Assembly (NCBI GenBank): GCA_902362375.1
Contig: CABIVS010000001.1
Coordinates: forward strand, 419,820 to 483,819
Direction of reading: 5' to 3'
Source: Bacteroidaceae bacterium
Lineage (GTDB): Bacteria > Bacteroidota > Bacteroidia > Bacteroidales > Bacteroidaceae
DNA: 64,000 nucleotides
The notes under the pieces are model-generated. The model was not told the origin of the DNA. It made no database searches and saw only the letters and a program-made list of their open reading frames with translations. Made by a program: the position numbers and the translations under genes. Shown piece by piece: positions 16,862-26,480 of this stretch. The first letter of the stretch is position 1. Each line of letters starts with the position of its first letter.

Positions 16862-19033
16862 TTACCATTCTATGGATACATTCACTCCGGCAGGATCGTT
16901 CTCGAAACTCAATAAAAGAGTTTTTGAAGATTCATCCCATTGCGGCTGTTCCGTCTTCCCGTTTACCAGAACTTTCCCGGGCTTGCGCGGCAAGAGGATT
17001 CTGGATACATTCGTCGTATGTAACGGGCTCTTAGCTACGAACGAGTAGCTCTGCTTCCCGACTTTCTCATCGTAAACGCGAGAAGCTCCGCAAAGCACCT
17101 TCGCTTTCACCTTACCGGGCACTTTACTCAAGTCATACAAATATCCTTGTTCACCGGGATTAATCTGTTTCATGGTCAGTATCGGCAGGTCTTTGTCGAA
17201 TAAATCGATATACAGTCCCGACAGTTTCAAAGGCTCTTTAGAGGAACTTTCATCCATTACTGCCGCGATTGTATAAGGTCCCCGTTCCACTACAAAATTA
17301 TTTTTGATTTCTATCTTTTTACCTGTTTTGTCCAGATAAGCGGATGCAATCGTTTCAAAGTATTTGCGGTCGTTCCCATTCTTCAATACAAAATGCTTCG
17401 GGTCTTCGCGCATGACAATCACGGTACCTTTCCCGGAACGATATGTTCCATCGCCAGGAGTGCGGGACAAGCCCATTGTCTCAAACAAATGTTCCGAAGG
17501 GGCTTTGTAGGCGTTTCCTTCTGTATTCCACCATTCCAAAACGGTTTGATAGGGATCGACATCTTCTCCGCAATACACCAGTGTACCTCCCTTTTTAACC
17601 CAGTCTGCCAGATAGTTATGGTATTCCGGCTTCATCGGTTTCATGTTCGAGTAGGACATTACGAGTACCTGAAGTCCTTTGAAAGTTTCTTGGAACGGAG
17701 TATTCTCCATGTGTACCAGTTCCACCGGGATTCCTCTTTTTAATAATGGCAAAGTTTGGCCATAGAAGCTGGAGAATTGCGGATCGTCATATCCGTTATG
17801 ATCCGGAAAACGCTGGAACATCAACGAATTTGCCATTAATACCCCAATGCCGTGCGTACCGTTGATCTGCTTGTCAGAGGTGCGAATGTCATTCAATGTA
17901 TTAATCATCACCTGCATTTGCGTAGAGTATGAGCGTGGAATGCGTTCTTTCTGATCGGTTCCGGCTATCCGGTATAATCCCTGATAAATACGGTCCGGCC
18001 ATGGCATCACTTCATAAGTATCTACCATCGGGTACATTAGCTGTGCGGCAAAAGTGGCCTGATAATTTATCTTATAATCCAGCCAGTCTTTGGCACGGTC
18101 TTCAATCGGATCGGTCAGGAAATACATTTTGCGATTCAAAGGAGCAGTCATGGATTTCATGCAGCCATATTCGAGAAAGGCATTCTCAAATACACGCTCT
18201 TTCTTTACACCGTTATAGAAGTTCGGTTCACGGGCAGTACCCGTCCATACCTGTGCTATGTAGCCGTCTACACAATCCAATGAAGCCAGACTGGCTTCCG
18301 GGCTTACAATTTGCCAGGAAGTGTAGTTAATCAAAGAATGAGTAGGCACATAACATTTCACATCCAGCCCTTTCAATTTACCGTATTCTTTGGCATAAGT
18401 AAATATCTTATCCAGTGCATAATAGTAGAGGTGATATTTCAACTTATTGGAAAGGTAGGTGTTCTCGGGAGATTCATGTTGAGGCCTCCAGGGGAAATTA
18501 TAATATTTCTGCCATTCTGACTTGAAGGCTTCGCTATATCCGCCACGCATCCAGAATTCAGGTTCCTCCAGATAGATAGAAGTAATTCCGGCATCAATCA
18601 CCCGCTTTATCTGCGTTTCCTGCATATAACGGATAAAACTTTCGGTAGGCACAATGTAGGGTATCAAGTGTCCGTGGGCTATCTCGTTTCCGTTACGATC
18701 CCGTTGACCTTCTTTCAGGTGACCGTCTATTCCATCCCATTTGCCGAGAAAATAGTCTTTATAGTCTCCCCATGCCACTCCGGTCATAAATTGTGTCTGA
18801 TATCCCTTGTCTCTCCACGACTGGACACGTTGTTCAAAAGAAACACCCTTTTTATCAAGTGTACCATATACCATCGTGGCATCGGCACGCACATCTGTTT
18901 CCGGTTTCCAGGGTTCGGCTGTTTGAAAAGTTGTTTTTGCTTCCTTGCCGTTAGTCGTTTGAGCAAAGGAAACATTATTACCGGTTAATAAAAGGCTGAA
19001 TACAATCAGTAGTTGTTTATTATTCATTTTCAC
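16862..19033 (-). CDS. Putative GH42-like TIM-barrel glycosidase with trimerisation-like domain
   Basis: This 723-aa protein has a signal peptide (cut near VSFAQ) and is not confidently placed in a named family. The N-terminal ~400 residues look like a TIM barrel: IKRVIDAGITSIYLEEPEFW has two adjacent Glu residues at the end of a predicted strand, as in acid/base positions. A Rossmann-like segment follows (LQVLVMSYSNMKPMKPEYHN then YLADWVKKGGTLVYCGEDVD), like the glutamine-amidotransferase-fold trimerisation domain of GH42 beta-galactosidases. The C-terminus is a beta-sandwich. It is second in the GH76-led operon (gap 22 bp). The context suggests it cleaves a side-chain sugar. It could also be a catalytically dead sugar-binding homologue. 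Confidence 0.6.
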   Translation of the reverse strand: MKMNNKQLLIVFSLLLTGNNVSFAQTTNGKEAKTTFQTAEPWKPETDVRADATMVYGTLDKKGVSFEQRVQSWRDKGYQTQFMTGVAWGDYKDYFLGKWDGIDGHLKEGQRDRNGNEIAHGHLIPYIVPTESFIRYMQETQIKRVIDAGITSIYLEEPEFWMRGGYSEAFKSEWQKYYNFPWRPQHESPENTYLSNKLKYHLYYYALDKIFTYAKEYGKLKGLDVKCYVPTHSLINYTSWQIVSPEASLASLDCVDGYIAQVWTGTAREPNFYNGVKKERVFENAFLEYGCMKSMTAPLNRKMYFLTDPIEDRAKDWLDYKINYQATFAAQLMYPMVDTYEVMPWPDRIYQGLYRIAGTDQKERIPRSYSTQMQVMINTLNDIRTSDKQINGTHGIGVLMANSLMFQRFPDHNGYDDPQFSSFYGQTLPLLKRGIPVELVHMENTPFQETFKGLQVLVMSYSNMKPMKPEYHNYLADWVKKGGTLVYCGEDVDPYQTVLEWWNTEGNAYKAPSEHLFETMGLSRTPGDGTYRSGKGTVIVMREDPKHFVLKNGNDRKYFETIASAYLDKTGKKIEIKNNFVVERGPYTIAAVMDESSSKEPLKLSGLYIDLFDKDLPILTMKQINPGEQGYLYDLSKVPGKVKAKVLCGASRVYDEKVGKQSYSFVAKSPLHTTNVSRILLPRKPGKVLVNGKTEQPQWDESSKTLLLSFENDPAGVNVSIEW

Positions 19034-19055
19034 GTGGTTCTGTGTCGTTTTCTAT

Positions 19056-20315
19056 TTACTTCTTAGGCGGAAATAAAAGCATCAATGCCGGTATACCGGA
19101 AGCTGAATAACTGTCGATTTCCGCACCTGCCGGCAACTTCTTATGATATTCGCCTCCACACACATTCCGCGTCTCATCTCTGTTTGCCCAACCTGTTTTG
19201 ATGGTACGTTTCAGGAACGGAAGATATTGGGTTTGTCCGCAATCATATACTAACCATGCCATGTATTCTGCAAAGATAGCAGTATAGATACCCTGTTCAA
19301 TACCACCTTCGAAAGGTAGCACTTTATGTTCCGCAGACATATCTTTCACTGTATAGTCTGCTGCCAAAATTGCATTGTCCAGATAACGTTTCTCTCCGGT
19401 CGCCTTATAAAGCAGTATGGATGCACCGATAAAGGTTGCCTGATTGTAGACATGTGACTTCCACGCGGGATTGCCATTTCCATGACGGCTATCAGCTATC
19501 TTTCCCGTTTCTTTATCCAGCAGATTTTCCACTCCCCATTCGTAGATTTCTTTGCCTTTGGCAAGATATTGAGCCTTCGTCTGATAAGACGGACGTTTGT
19601 CGGTCGATTCTTTTCTATTTTCAGGCACATTATTGTAGAGCGTCAATGCCGCTACCACTGTCGGGAAGTTGATACATGCCATCTTTCCATCACCGAATTT
19701 ATTCGGTTTCGGATTCCGAATGGGTTGCCATTGCCAGAACATACCTCCGTTTTCTTTGTCATACGAACCGGTATCACCCACCTTTTCCGAGCCATACCAC
19801 ACACGTTTGAAACTGGCTTCCGAGAGTTTCAGGTATTCATTCACTCCAAAAAGCTCGTATGCGCGCGCCAGACTGATAGTCCACCACATGATGTCATCGT
19901 AGATGAACCAGCCGGTGTTTTCGTTGTTATCATCAAAATCAAACTGGCAATATTGTGCTTTGTTTCCTGCGAAAATTTTCTCGCAAAGAGTTTTATACTC
20001 ACGAGTCTTTTTTTTGTCTTTCTGTGCCTTTGCCAGTTTATAGGCATTCATCGCCATGTCCCAATAAATAGGCTGACACCAAATAGCCGCCGCTCCATTA
20101 CCGCGGTCAACGGCGCTTGGATAGGAGGAATTTGTTTTATAAATATATTTATTAGAGTCTAGTAGGGTATTGTTAAATCCTTCGTAAGCTGCCCATACAT
20201 CTTCGTTAGTATATGCGTGCTTCTTCTGGTTTGCTTTTCCTAAATTGCCGACTGCCCATATAGTAGTTGATGCTCCCATTAGCAGCGTCAGAGCCAAAAG
20301 AATTTTGCCTTTCAT
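19056..20315 (-). CDS. GH76 endo-alpha-1,6-mannanase, probably periplasmic
   Basis: This 419-aa protein has a cleavable signal peptide without lipobox Cys (about 1-21) and matches GH76 retaining endo-alpha-1,6-mannanases. The catalytic Asp pair is in WFIYDDIMWW (Asp140-Asp141). Other family blocks are NGAAAIWCQPIYWDMAMNAY, GGMFWQWQPI and HVYNQATFIGASILLYKATG. It is the first gene of the glycosidase operon and has its own promoter at 20350-20396. Together with the lipoprotein GH76 at 23204 it follows the known arrangement of one surface and one periplasmic mannanase. The periplasmic enzyme would shorten imported backbone fragments for GH92 and GH125. Confidence 0.93.
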   Translation of the reverse strand: MKGKILLALTLLMGASTTIWAVGNLGKANQKKHAYTNEDVWAAYEGFNNTLLDSNKYIYKTNSSYPSAVDRGNGAAAIWCQPIYWDMAMNAYKLAKAQKDKKKTREYKTLCEKIFAGNKAQYCQFDFDDNNENTGWFIYDDIMWWTISLARAYELFGVNEYLKLSEASFKRVWYGSEKVGDTGSYDKENGGMFWQWQPIRNPKPNKFGDGKMACINFPTVVAALTLYNNVPENRKESTDKRPSYQTKAQYLAKGKEIYEWGVENLLDKETGKIADSRHGNGNPAWKSHVYNQATFIGASILLYKATGEKRYLDNAILAADYTVKDMSAEHKVLPFEGGIEQGIYTAIFAEYMAWLVYDCGQTQYLPFLKRTIKTGWANRDETRNVCGGEYHKKLPAGAEIDSYSASGIPALMLLFPPKK

Positions 20316-20349
20316 GATAGTTTATAAGTTTATAGTATTTTTCCTGTTA

Positions 20350-20396
20350 CAAAGATTGCAGAAATAGCTGAAAAAAAACAATAATATTTATTCAAT
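20350..20396 (-). promoter_or_regulatory. Promoter of the GH76-GH127 operon (39-bp class)
   Basis: On the minus strand TTCTTTATTGA is followed, 39 bp after the A of ATTGA, by AATCTTTG (20350-20357), a one-mismatch -7 box. An ATTG at motif positions 15-18 lies 21 bp before the -7 box and fits a -33 element. The ATG is about 35 bp downstream. Confidence 0.65.
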
Positions 20397-20470
20397 AAAG
20401 AACAAATACAGACCAAAACGCTTTTCTGCAATAAAAATATAGGATTAATAAAAGGGTATTGGAGAATAAT

Positions 20471-20507
20471 TTCCCCTCATTCTGCCTTACGACAGAGATA
20501 AGGGGAA
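20471..20507 (-). terminator. Hairpin downstream of the SusCD-LamG operon
   Basis: TTCCCCT (20471-20477) pairs with AGGGGAA (20501-20507), with an inner TCTG/CAGA pairing. It lies 40-76 bp beyond the stop of the last LamG gene and just upstream of the next operon promoter. The T-tract is weak. Confidence 0.5.
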
Positions 20508-20546
20508 TATTTAATCTACCTATTGAAAACTCATCCTGGTAAACAA

Positions 20547-22022
20547 TTATTTGTTATCTGAAATAGTTGTAGATTCAACCCATTGCCAGTTATCACCAAC
20601 TAATGTTGCTGTATGACCTTTCACACCTTTTATTGTTTCGGTAGCACTTTGAGTAGGCTGATCGCCTTTCACTTCAAAATCCCAAGCATCTACCAAATCC
20701 GCATTATCAGCATTTACACCTTCTTCATTTCCCATATAAGAAGCATATACTTGATTTTCTGTCCGGTTTGTTTTCCAGATGCGTATCTTCTTTATGTAAC
20801 CGGAGAACCATTCATTACGATTTCCATTATTGTCCATCATACAGAATCCGGTCATGTGAATCTGATTAGCTATGGATTGCTCATTGATATATGTTCTCCA
20901 GGGTTCACCCACACGGATGGGATCTCCTTGTCTCGTACCGTCAATCATGGAATAACATTTCACATCTGTCGGAGTGTCAAATCCCGGCAACCCTTTATCT
21001 CTGAACAGGAATGCATAATGTGTCCAACGATCTTTAGTCCAGTTGTCCGATTTCTTCCATCCCGGCTCCCACTCTTGAGGATTTGTATGATTATCATCTT
21101 CCCAATGGGCAACCATTGTTCTCAACAGCCCTTTTGTGCGATCCTGTGCACGCCATCCGCTCCAATAAGGATCGTTCGTCATCGTAGAAAGGAAAGTACA
21201 GTTATCTTCCCCCTGTTTATTACAGTATTCTTTGATATTCACCCAAAGTTCTATCGTGAATGCCTGATTATCATCCTCTCCAAACTTTACATAATCCTCA
21301 CTATAACCAAAGTCTATATATGAACCGGCATTTCCGTCTACAAACAGATTCCAGGTAATCTGGCTGTTATCCGGCCATGCAGAATCTTCTACTTCTTCCA
21401 CTTTCTTATCGGCAGCGGCAATAGCCTCATCATAGATTTCCTTCGTCATATCTGTAATGGAACCGGATTTGATTCTTTCAGCCAGACTTTCCAAGTCTTT
21501 AGCAGCACTCTCCAAAACTGATTTATTATCAACCGGATATTGTCCTTGATGATTTCCCCACTTCGTTTCATCATTAACGATTGCAAGTATTTCATCCGCT
21601 TTAGCCAGCAAATTATTAATATATTGTTGTGCTTCCGGAGACAGATTATAATATTTTGAATTCTTAAACTCATCAATAGCCTTATTTACCTTTGCTACAG
21701 CAGCTTCCAGAGTTGTTTCATCCAGTTCTTCGCCACCTTCTACCCGCTTTATCAGGGCATCCAACTCGGCAATGGCAGCATTCAATATATCCTTTCCGGC
21801 TTCGGGATAGGTGCCGGGAGCAGTTCCATAGGTTGAATTTTTCAATAAATAGTTCAATGATGTACGGTTCCCTTGCAGAATACTCAATTGTGTATCTGTT
21901 ATATACTCGTCTTCAATATCATCACAAGCGGTAAATATCCCTGCCAGACAAGAAATCAGGAGGAAAGAGAGGAGCATTGCTCCCTCTCTCCATTTATTAG
22001 TTAAACATTTCATGTTTTTCAT
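20547..22022 (-). CDS. LamG/concanavalin-domain surface lipoprotein with DUF4972-like N-terminus
   Basis: This protein (about 491 aa) has a lipobox (IFTAC) and a helical N-terminal half (about 50-210) with repeated short helical units ending in similar patterns (GTYPEAGKDILNAAIAELDA; GQYPVDNKSVLESAAKDLES). Its C-terminal half is a LamG/concanavalin-like jelly roll (NAGSYIDFGYSEDYVKFGED to DAWDFEVKGDQPTQS). I use the ATG at 22022. An extension would need a TTG start inside the upstream gene, whereas 22022 gives a 13-bp gap. It probably binds glycan at the surface beside SusD and GH76. It is a tandem paralogue of the gene at 22036. Confidence 0.8.
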   Translation of the reverse strand: MKNMKCLTNKWREGAMLLSFLLISCLAGIFTACDDIEDEYITDTQLSILQGNRTSLNYLLKNSTYGTAPGTYPEAGKDILNAAIAELDALIKRVEGGEELDETTLEAAVAKVNKAIDEFKNSKYYNLSPEAQQYINNLLAKADEILAIVNDETKWGNHQGQYPVDNKSVLESAAKDLESLAERIKSGSITDMTKEIYDEAIAAADKKVEEVEDSAWPDNSQITWNLFVDGNAGSYIDFGYSEDYVKFGEDDNQAFTIELWVNIKEYCNKQGEDNCTFLSTMTNDPYWSGWRAQDRTKGLLRTMVAHWEDDNHTNPQEWEPGWKKSDNWTKDRWTHYAFLFRDKGLPGFDTPTDVKCYSMIDGTRQGDPIRVGEPWRTYINEQSIANQIHMTGFCMMDNNGNRNEWFSGYIKKIRIWKTNRTENQVYASYMGNEEGVNADNADLVDAWDFEVKGDQPTQSATETIKGVKGHTATLVGDNWQWVESTTISDNK

Positions 22023-22035
22023 CGTTTTTACATTA

Positions 22036-23178
22036 TTATTCAACAATACGTTGCCACTCGTAAGTACCGATAATCTTAGCAGTATGACGACCTGTCAGGT
22101 CTATTACTTCATTACCCGAACCGGAAGGTTTGGTGGTGAAATCCCATGCTGCCGCCAAGTCTTCTTCTTTACCAGTCACTTCAGTCGTCCCATTATAAGA
22201 GCTCTGGATATATTCGTTATCCTTTGCACTTTTCCAGATACGGATTTTTTTCATATAGCCGGCAAAACCTTCTTCAAACAGATTATCACTGGTACGCATA
22301 TACCGTCCGAAAGCAGTCATCGGCGTGTTATAGCTGGCATAGTTACTGGAATTATAGAATCTGCTGCCAACATTTCCCTCGGTCGTTTTCACTTCTCCAT
22401 TCACATACAACTTCGCGCGGAATTCCGGACTACCCGGCAAACCTTTATCACTGTACACAAACAGGAAGTGTTGCCATTCTCCATCTTCCGGAGCCTTTAA
22501 TGACGGTTCACAAATATTTCCTCCCGTTTCGCCCCAAGTTGCACGATAAATACCACCGTCTGCATTGCGCCAATACATCATCCAGCCATTGCGCCATCCA
22601 TCACCGCCCATGTAGGTAGAGAGGAACACATTCTGGTCTTTTCCACCACCTTTGGTTACTTTCACCCAGAACTCAACAGTAAAGGCTTGATTTCCTTCAG
22701 TTCCGAAATTCACATATTCTTCGCTACGTCCGAAATCGATGTAAGAACCACCGTCTCCACGTCCATCCACAAACAGTTCAGCCGGCGTAGTTTCAGCATC
22801 TTCTGTACGGATCGTGCTTTCAAACTGTTCTATAGCCGCCTCGGCTTCTGCCACATAACGTTGTTTCTCACTTTCTGACGGAGAAGGTTTCTGATATTTG
22901 ATTAGAAGTACTGCACGATTAGCATCATCTATCGCATCTGTCAGAATAGCCCGGCTTTCGGTGGGATACTGTCCCTTCTTATCTCCGTATTCTGAATTTT
23001 GCTGCAAATCGGTCATTTCAGCAATCAATGCATCCAGTTGGTCGATATAGGCATCCTCTATTTCAGGAGCCGCAGTATACTCGTCATGTGTTTCTTCAGA
23101 ACAAGCCGCCAATTGAAGTGTCAGTATCATGCATAACACATAATACCACATTTTCCAATTTGAATATTTCGTATTCAT
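22036..23178 (-). CDS. LamG/concanavalin-domain surface lipoprotein, shorter paralogue
   Basis: This 380-aa lipoprotein (lipobox QLAAC, Cys about 26) has one helical DUF4972-like unit (about 40-120, containing GQYPTESRAILTDAIDDANR) and a C-terminal LamG-like domain (GGSYIDFGRSEEYVNFGTEG to AAWDFTTKPSGSGNE). It is clearly homologous to the downstream protein but carries fewer N-terminal helical units. Both are likely surface glycan-binding proteins, co-transcribed with susC, susD and the surface GH76 (gap of 25 bp to GH76). The carbohydrate target cannot be read from sequence. Alpha-mannan is inferred from context. Confidence 0.8.
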   Translation of the reverse strand: MNTKYSNWKMWYYVLCMILTLQLAACSEETHDEYTAAPEIEDAYIDQLDALIAEMTDLQQNSEYGDKKGQYPTESRAILTDAIDDANRAVLLIKYQKPSPSESEKQRYVAEAEAAIEQFESTIRTEDAETTPAELFVDGRGDGGSYIDFGRSEEYVNFGTEGNQAFTVEFWVKVTKGGGKDQNVFLSTYMGGDGWRNGWMMYWRNADGGIYRATWGETGGNICEPSLKAPEDGEWQHFLFVYSDKGLPGSPEFRAKLYVNGEVKTTEGNVGSRFYNSSNYASYNTPMTAFGRYMRTSDNLFEEGFAGYMKKIRIWKSAKDNEYIQSSYNGTTEVTGKEEDLAAAWDFTTKPSGSGNEVIDLTGRHTAKIIGTYEWQRIVE

Positions 23179-23203
23179 TATTCTTCTTTTTTATGGGTTA
23201 CAA

Positions 23204-24526
23204 TTATTTATCTGCCGGAAACAATAACATCAATGCCGGTATTCCGGACGCACTATAGCTGTCGAGAGTAGCACCTTCTATCTGTGCCTTATGGTATTCG
23301 CCGCCACATAGATTACGTGTCTGATCGCGATTAGCCCAGCCATAATTAATGTTACGCTTCAAAAATGGTAAGTACTGTGTCTGACCACAATCGTTTACCA
23401 GCATAGCCATGTATTCCGCAAAGATAGCGGTATAAATACCCTGTTCCACTCCACTCTCAAACGGCAATAAATCGTAGGTTGCAGACATGGTATTCATCGT
23501 ATAGTCGGCTCCCAGAACCGCATTATCCAAATAAGTTTTCTCTCCGGTAGCTTTATAAAGCAATAACGAAGCTCCAATAAAAGTGGCCTGATTGTACACA
23601 TGGGCTGACCATGCCGGATTTCCTTCGCCATGCTTACTGTCGGCAACTTCTCCAGTATTGCTGTCCACGAGATTCTTCACAGCCCATTCATAGATTTCCT
23701 TTCCTTTTGCCAGATAAGCATCTTTTGTTTCATAATGCGGACGGGTAAAGTTACCGTACTTATTACTCCAGCTTTCCGGATTCGGATCTGCCACACGGTC
23801 GGCAGGAACATTGTTGTAGAGAGTCAATGCAGCCACTACAGTCGGAAAGTTGATACAAGCCATCTTGCCGTCGCTGGCTACATTCTCATTCGGATTGCTG
23901 ATAGGCTGCCATTGCCAAAACATACCTCCACCCAAATTCTTTTCCGGATCTGCATACGAACCCGTATCACCGACCTTTTTCGAGCCATACCACACGCGTG
24001 CAAAACTTGCTTCTGCCAGACTGCGATACTCGTCTACTTTAAACAATTCATAAGCACGCGCTAAAGTTATGGTCCACCATTGGATATCATCATAGATAAA
24101 CCAGCCGGTGTTCTCATTATTATTGTCAAAATCAAAGTTTGCATAATGCGCTTTATTTCCGGCAAACAAATCATCGCACAACTGCTTGTATTTGTTTTCT
24201 CTTTCCGTATCCCCTTCCGCTTTTGCACGTTTATAAGCATTCATCGCCATGTCCCAGTAAATAGGTTGGCACCAGATAGCGGCAGCTCCGTTATTGCGGT
24301 CTACAGCAGCAGTATAAGCGGTACTTGTTTTATAAATATTCTTATCGGGGTCCAGCAAGTAATCATTAAATGCCTCATAGGCAGTCCAGGTATCTGCATT
24401 GGTATACTCCGGGACAATCTCATAATCCGGCGTATACGGCTTTGCCTGCTTATCCTCATTGCAAGAGGACATACAAAGGACACCGGACATGAGACAAACT
24501 GCAGAGAAAATATATTGTTTCATCAT
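23204..24526 (-). CDS. GH76 endo-alpha-1,6-mannanase, surface lipoprotein
   Basis: This 440-aa GH76 homologue has a lipobox (LCMSSC, Cys about 22) followed by NEDK. The acidic residues after the Cys resemble the lipoprotein export signal that sends Bacteroides lipoproteins to the cell surface. The catalytic Asp pair lies in WFIYDDIQWW (Asp146-Asp147). It is about as long as the other GH76 in the window and highly similar along its whole length. It sits directly after susD in the ECF-controlled operon, so it would make the first endo cuts in the mannan backbone outside the cell and feed SusCD. Confidence 0.93.
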   Translation of the reverse strand: MMKQYIFSAVCLMSGVLCMSSCNEDKQAKPYTPDYEIVPEYTNADTWTAYEAFNDYLLDPDKNIYKTSTAYTAAVDRNNGAAAIWCQPIYWDMAMNAYKRAKAEGDTERENKYKQLCDDLFAGNKAHYANFDFDNNNENTGWFIYDDIQWWTITLARAYELFKVDEYRSLAEASFARVWYGSKKVGDTGSYADPEKNLGGGMFWQWQPISNPNENVASDGKMACINFPTVVAALTLYNNVPADRVADPNPESWSNKYGNFTRPHYETKDAYLAKGKEIYEWAVKNLVDSNTGEVADSKHGEGNPAWSAHVYNQATFIGASLLLYKATGEKTYLDNAVLGADYTMNTMSATYDLLPFESGVEQGIYTAIFAEYMAMLVNDCGQTQYLPFLKRNINYGWANRDQTRNLCGGEYHKAQIEGATLDSYSASGIPALMLLFPADK

Positions 24527-24549
24527 AATTTCTATTTTATAATCAGTAT

Positions 24550-26469
24550 TTAGAATCCTGTATTCTGAACCAAGTTCTTATCAATATCAATCTCACCCTG
24601 TGGTATCGGGAAGAAATACTGACGGTCAAAAATACGTTTTACAATCTCCGTACGTTTAAAGAATTCATTTCCGTCATAATTGACATTCATTCCATGAATT
24701 GCCTTGTTGAAATATTCATTTACCAATCCCCAGCGGCGTACGTCAAAATAACGGCAGTTTTCGAAACTCAATTCGATGCGTTTCTCCTTGCGGATCAACT
24801 CCATGACTTCATCCGTTGTAGTCGGTTTAGGCAGATTGACTGTCTCACCGTATCCCGGAATACCTGCACGCTTACGGATCATGTTCATATAAGTCCAGAT
24901 ATCTTCATGAGCCGGGCTGACATGTGCCAGCGCTTCGATATAGTCAAAATAAATATTAGTCAGACGTAAGAGCACACAAACCAAATTCTGGTTACGGTCG
25001 CCGGAATCCATTCCTTTGCGTACCAAATAACCTGTGCTCGTATAGTCATTGCTACCTTGTTCTTTACCACAACTTCCACTATAAGTAAAATCTACTACAT
25101 AACCGCCTTCTGTTCCCTCAAACCATTTTGAATTGCTAAAGGTAATGTCGGCATAGAAACGAGGTTCACGATTGACATACATCATTCTGGTTCCTACCGG
25201 TGCATATAATGTACCGTCTGTTCCTTTGTATTCTGTTGTAGAGACTCCCTCTTCTACATAATCAGATTTTTCGTTGATAATCGGAGTGACTCCGTCAGCA
25301 CTATAACCGGAAATAGGAGATTCTCCGTTTGACATGAAATAGGCATCTACCATTTCCTGTGTTGCCCCCAACAAGCTACCACCTCTGTAGTCGGTCGTAT
25401 TACCGGATCTATTCGGCATACGGTCATACTGCATGGTTCCAGCAGCATTATCCAGACGATAGAAAATCATCTCTTTATTGTTACCCATTTCAGAAAACAG
25501 GGTTCTCACTGCACGACGATAAGACTCTGTCGGACTGAATCCTTCCGAGTCCGGGCCGGAAACAGAAACACCATCCTTATTGGTATACATCAGATGATAA
25601 CGGCTACCATAGTTAGAGAAGAATGTGTTACATTCATCAATCACTCTCTGCCAGTTGGCGCGTTTGGTAGCTTCATCCGGTCTGTCGGGAAATAGTTTTG
25701 TTCCATCATTATTAGCCAAATCAGAATAATAGGTACTTTCTCCATTAAACAACCAGCTGGCACGATAAGTCAATGCCTCAATGATAAATGCCTGTGCAAT
25801 CGCTTTGTCAATACGACCATATCCGGACACCTTGTCGGTAGAAGCATCATCCAGCAAACCGTCATTTTGTGCACCTTTCAGTTCTGATACGATAAAATCG
25901 AAACACTCATCTACCGTATTACGCGGGAGTTGCAACTCGTCACTTGGAGTATCCATCGCAAAGTCCTTTTCAAGCAAAGGAACCGGGCCATAAGTACGTA
26001 CTAAATAAAAATAGTAGATAGCCCGTAAAGCTCTTGCTTCTGCTTTCCATTGATTTCTTTCTGTAACAGTCAACGGTGCCTGACCTACATTTTCTGTAAA
26101 TACTGCAGCTTCATGGATACCAGAGAACCAGCTCTTCCAGCGATACAATACCATCGTTCCTTCGGTAGCATCGATAGAGTTGTTATTTATCAGTTTTCCC
26201 TTATTGTCATTTGTCCACTCTGCCTCGTCACTGGAACCTGTCCAAGGACCGGGAGTACGGTACAGACTGGTTTCATGTACCTGACGTTGGTTAAATTCAT
26301 CCGGTAAGAATGTGTATACGTTCGAAAGATACCGCAAAGCTCCATCTCTGGTTGTAAAAATCTCTTTGAGTGACAAACGGTCATCAGGCACCTGATCAAA
26401 ATAGTCATTACAAGATGTCGTCAAGAGACACGCCAGCAAACTAACGATTATATAATTATATTTTTTCAT
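24550..26469 (-). CDS. susD: SusD/RagB-family glycan-binding lipoprotein (first PUL)
   Basis: This 639-aa protein has a lipobox (LTTSC, Cys about 20) and begins NDYFDQVPDDRLSLKEIFTT, typical of SusD/RagB. The helical TPR-like core includes EARALRAIYYFYLVRTYGPV, and the C-terminal part has RKEKRIELSFENCRYFDVRR, another family signature. It would form the lid of the SusC transporter and bind oligosaccharides at the surface. The gap to susC is 11 bp. By context the ligand is alpha-mannan or its fragments, which would need binding assays to prove. Confidence 0.93.
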   Translation of the reverse strand: MKKYNYIIVSLLACLLTTSCNDYFDQVPDDRLSLKEIFTTRDGALRYLSNVYTFLPDEFNQRQVHETSLYRTPGPWTGSSDEAEWTNDNKGKLINNNSIDATEGTMVLYRWKSWFSGIHEAAVFTENVGQAPLTVTERNQWKAEARALRAIYYFYLVRTYGPVPLLEKDFAMDTPSDELQLPRNTVDECFDFIVSELKGAQNDGLLDDASTDKVSGYGRIDKAIAQAFIIEALTYRASWLFNGESTYYSDLANNDGTKLFPDRPDEATKRANWQRVIDECNTFFSNYGSRYHLMYTNKDGVSVSGPDSEGFSPTESYRRAVRTLFSEMGNNKEMIFYRLDNAAGTMQYDRMPNRSGNTTDYRGGSLLGATQEMVDAYFMSNGESPISGYSADGVTPIINEKSDYVEEGVSTTEYKGTDGTLYAPVGTRMMYVNREPRFYADITFSNSKWFEGTEGGYVVDFTYSGSCGKEQGSNDYTSTGYLVRKGMDSGDRNQNLVCVLLRLTNIYFDYIEALAHVSPAHEDIWTYMNMIRKRAGIPGYGETVNLPKPTTTDEVMELIRKEKRIELSFENCRYFDVRRWGLVNEYFNKAIHGMNVNYDGNEFFKRTEIVKRIFDRQYFFPIPQGEIDIDKNLVQNTGF

Positions 26470-26480
26470 TATCTTTTTGT

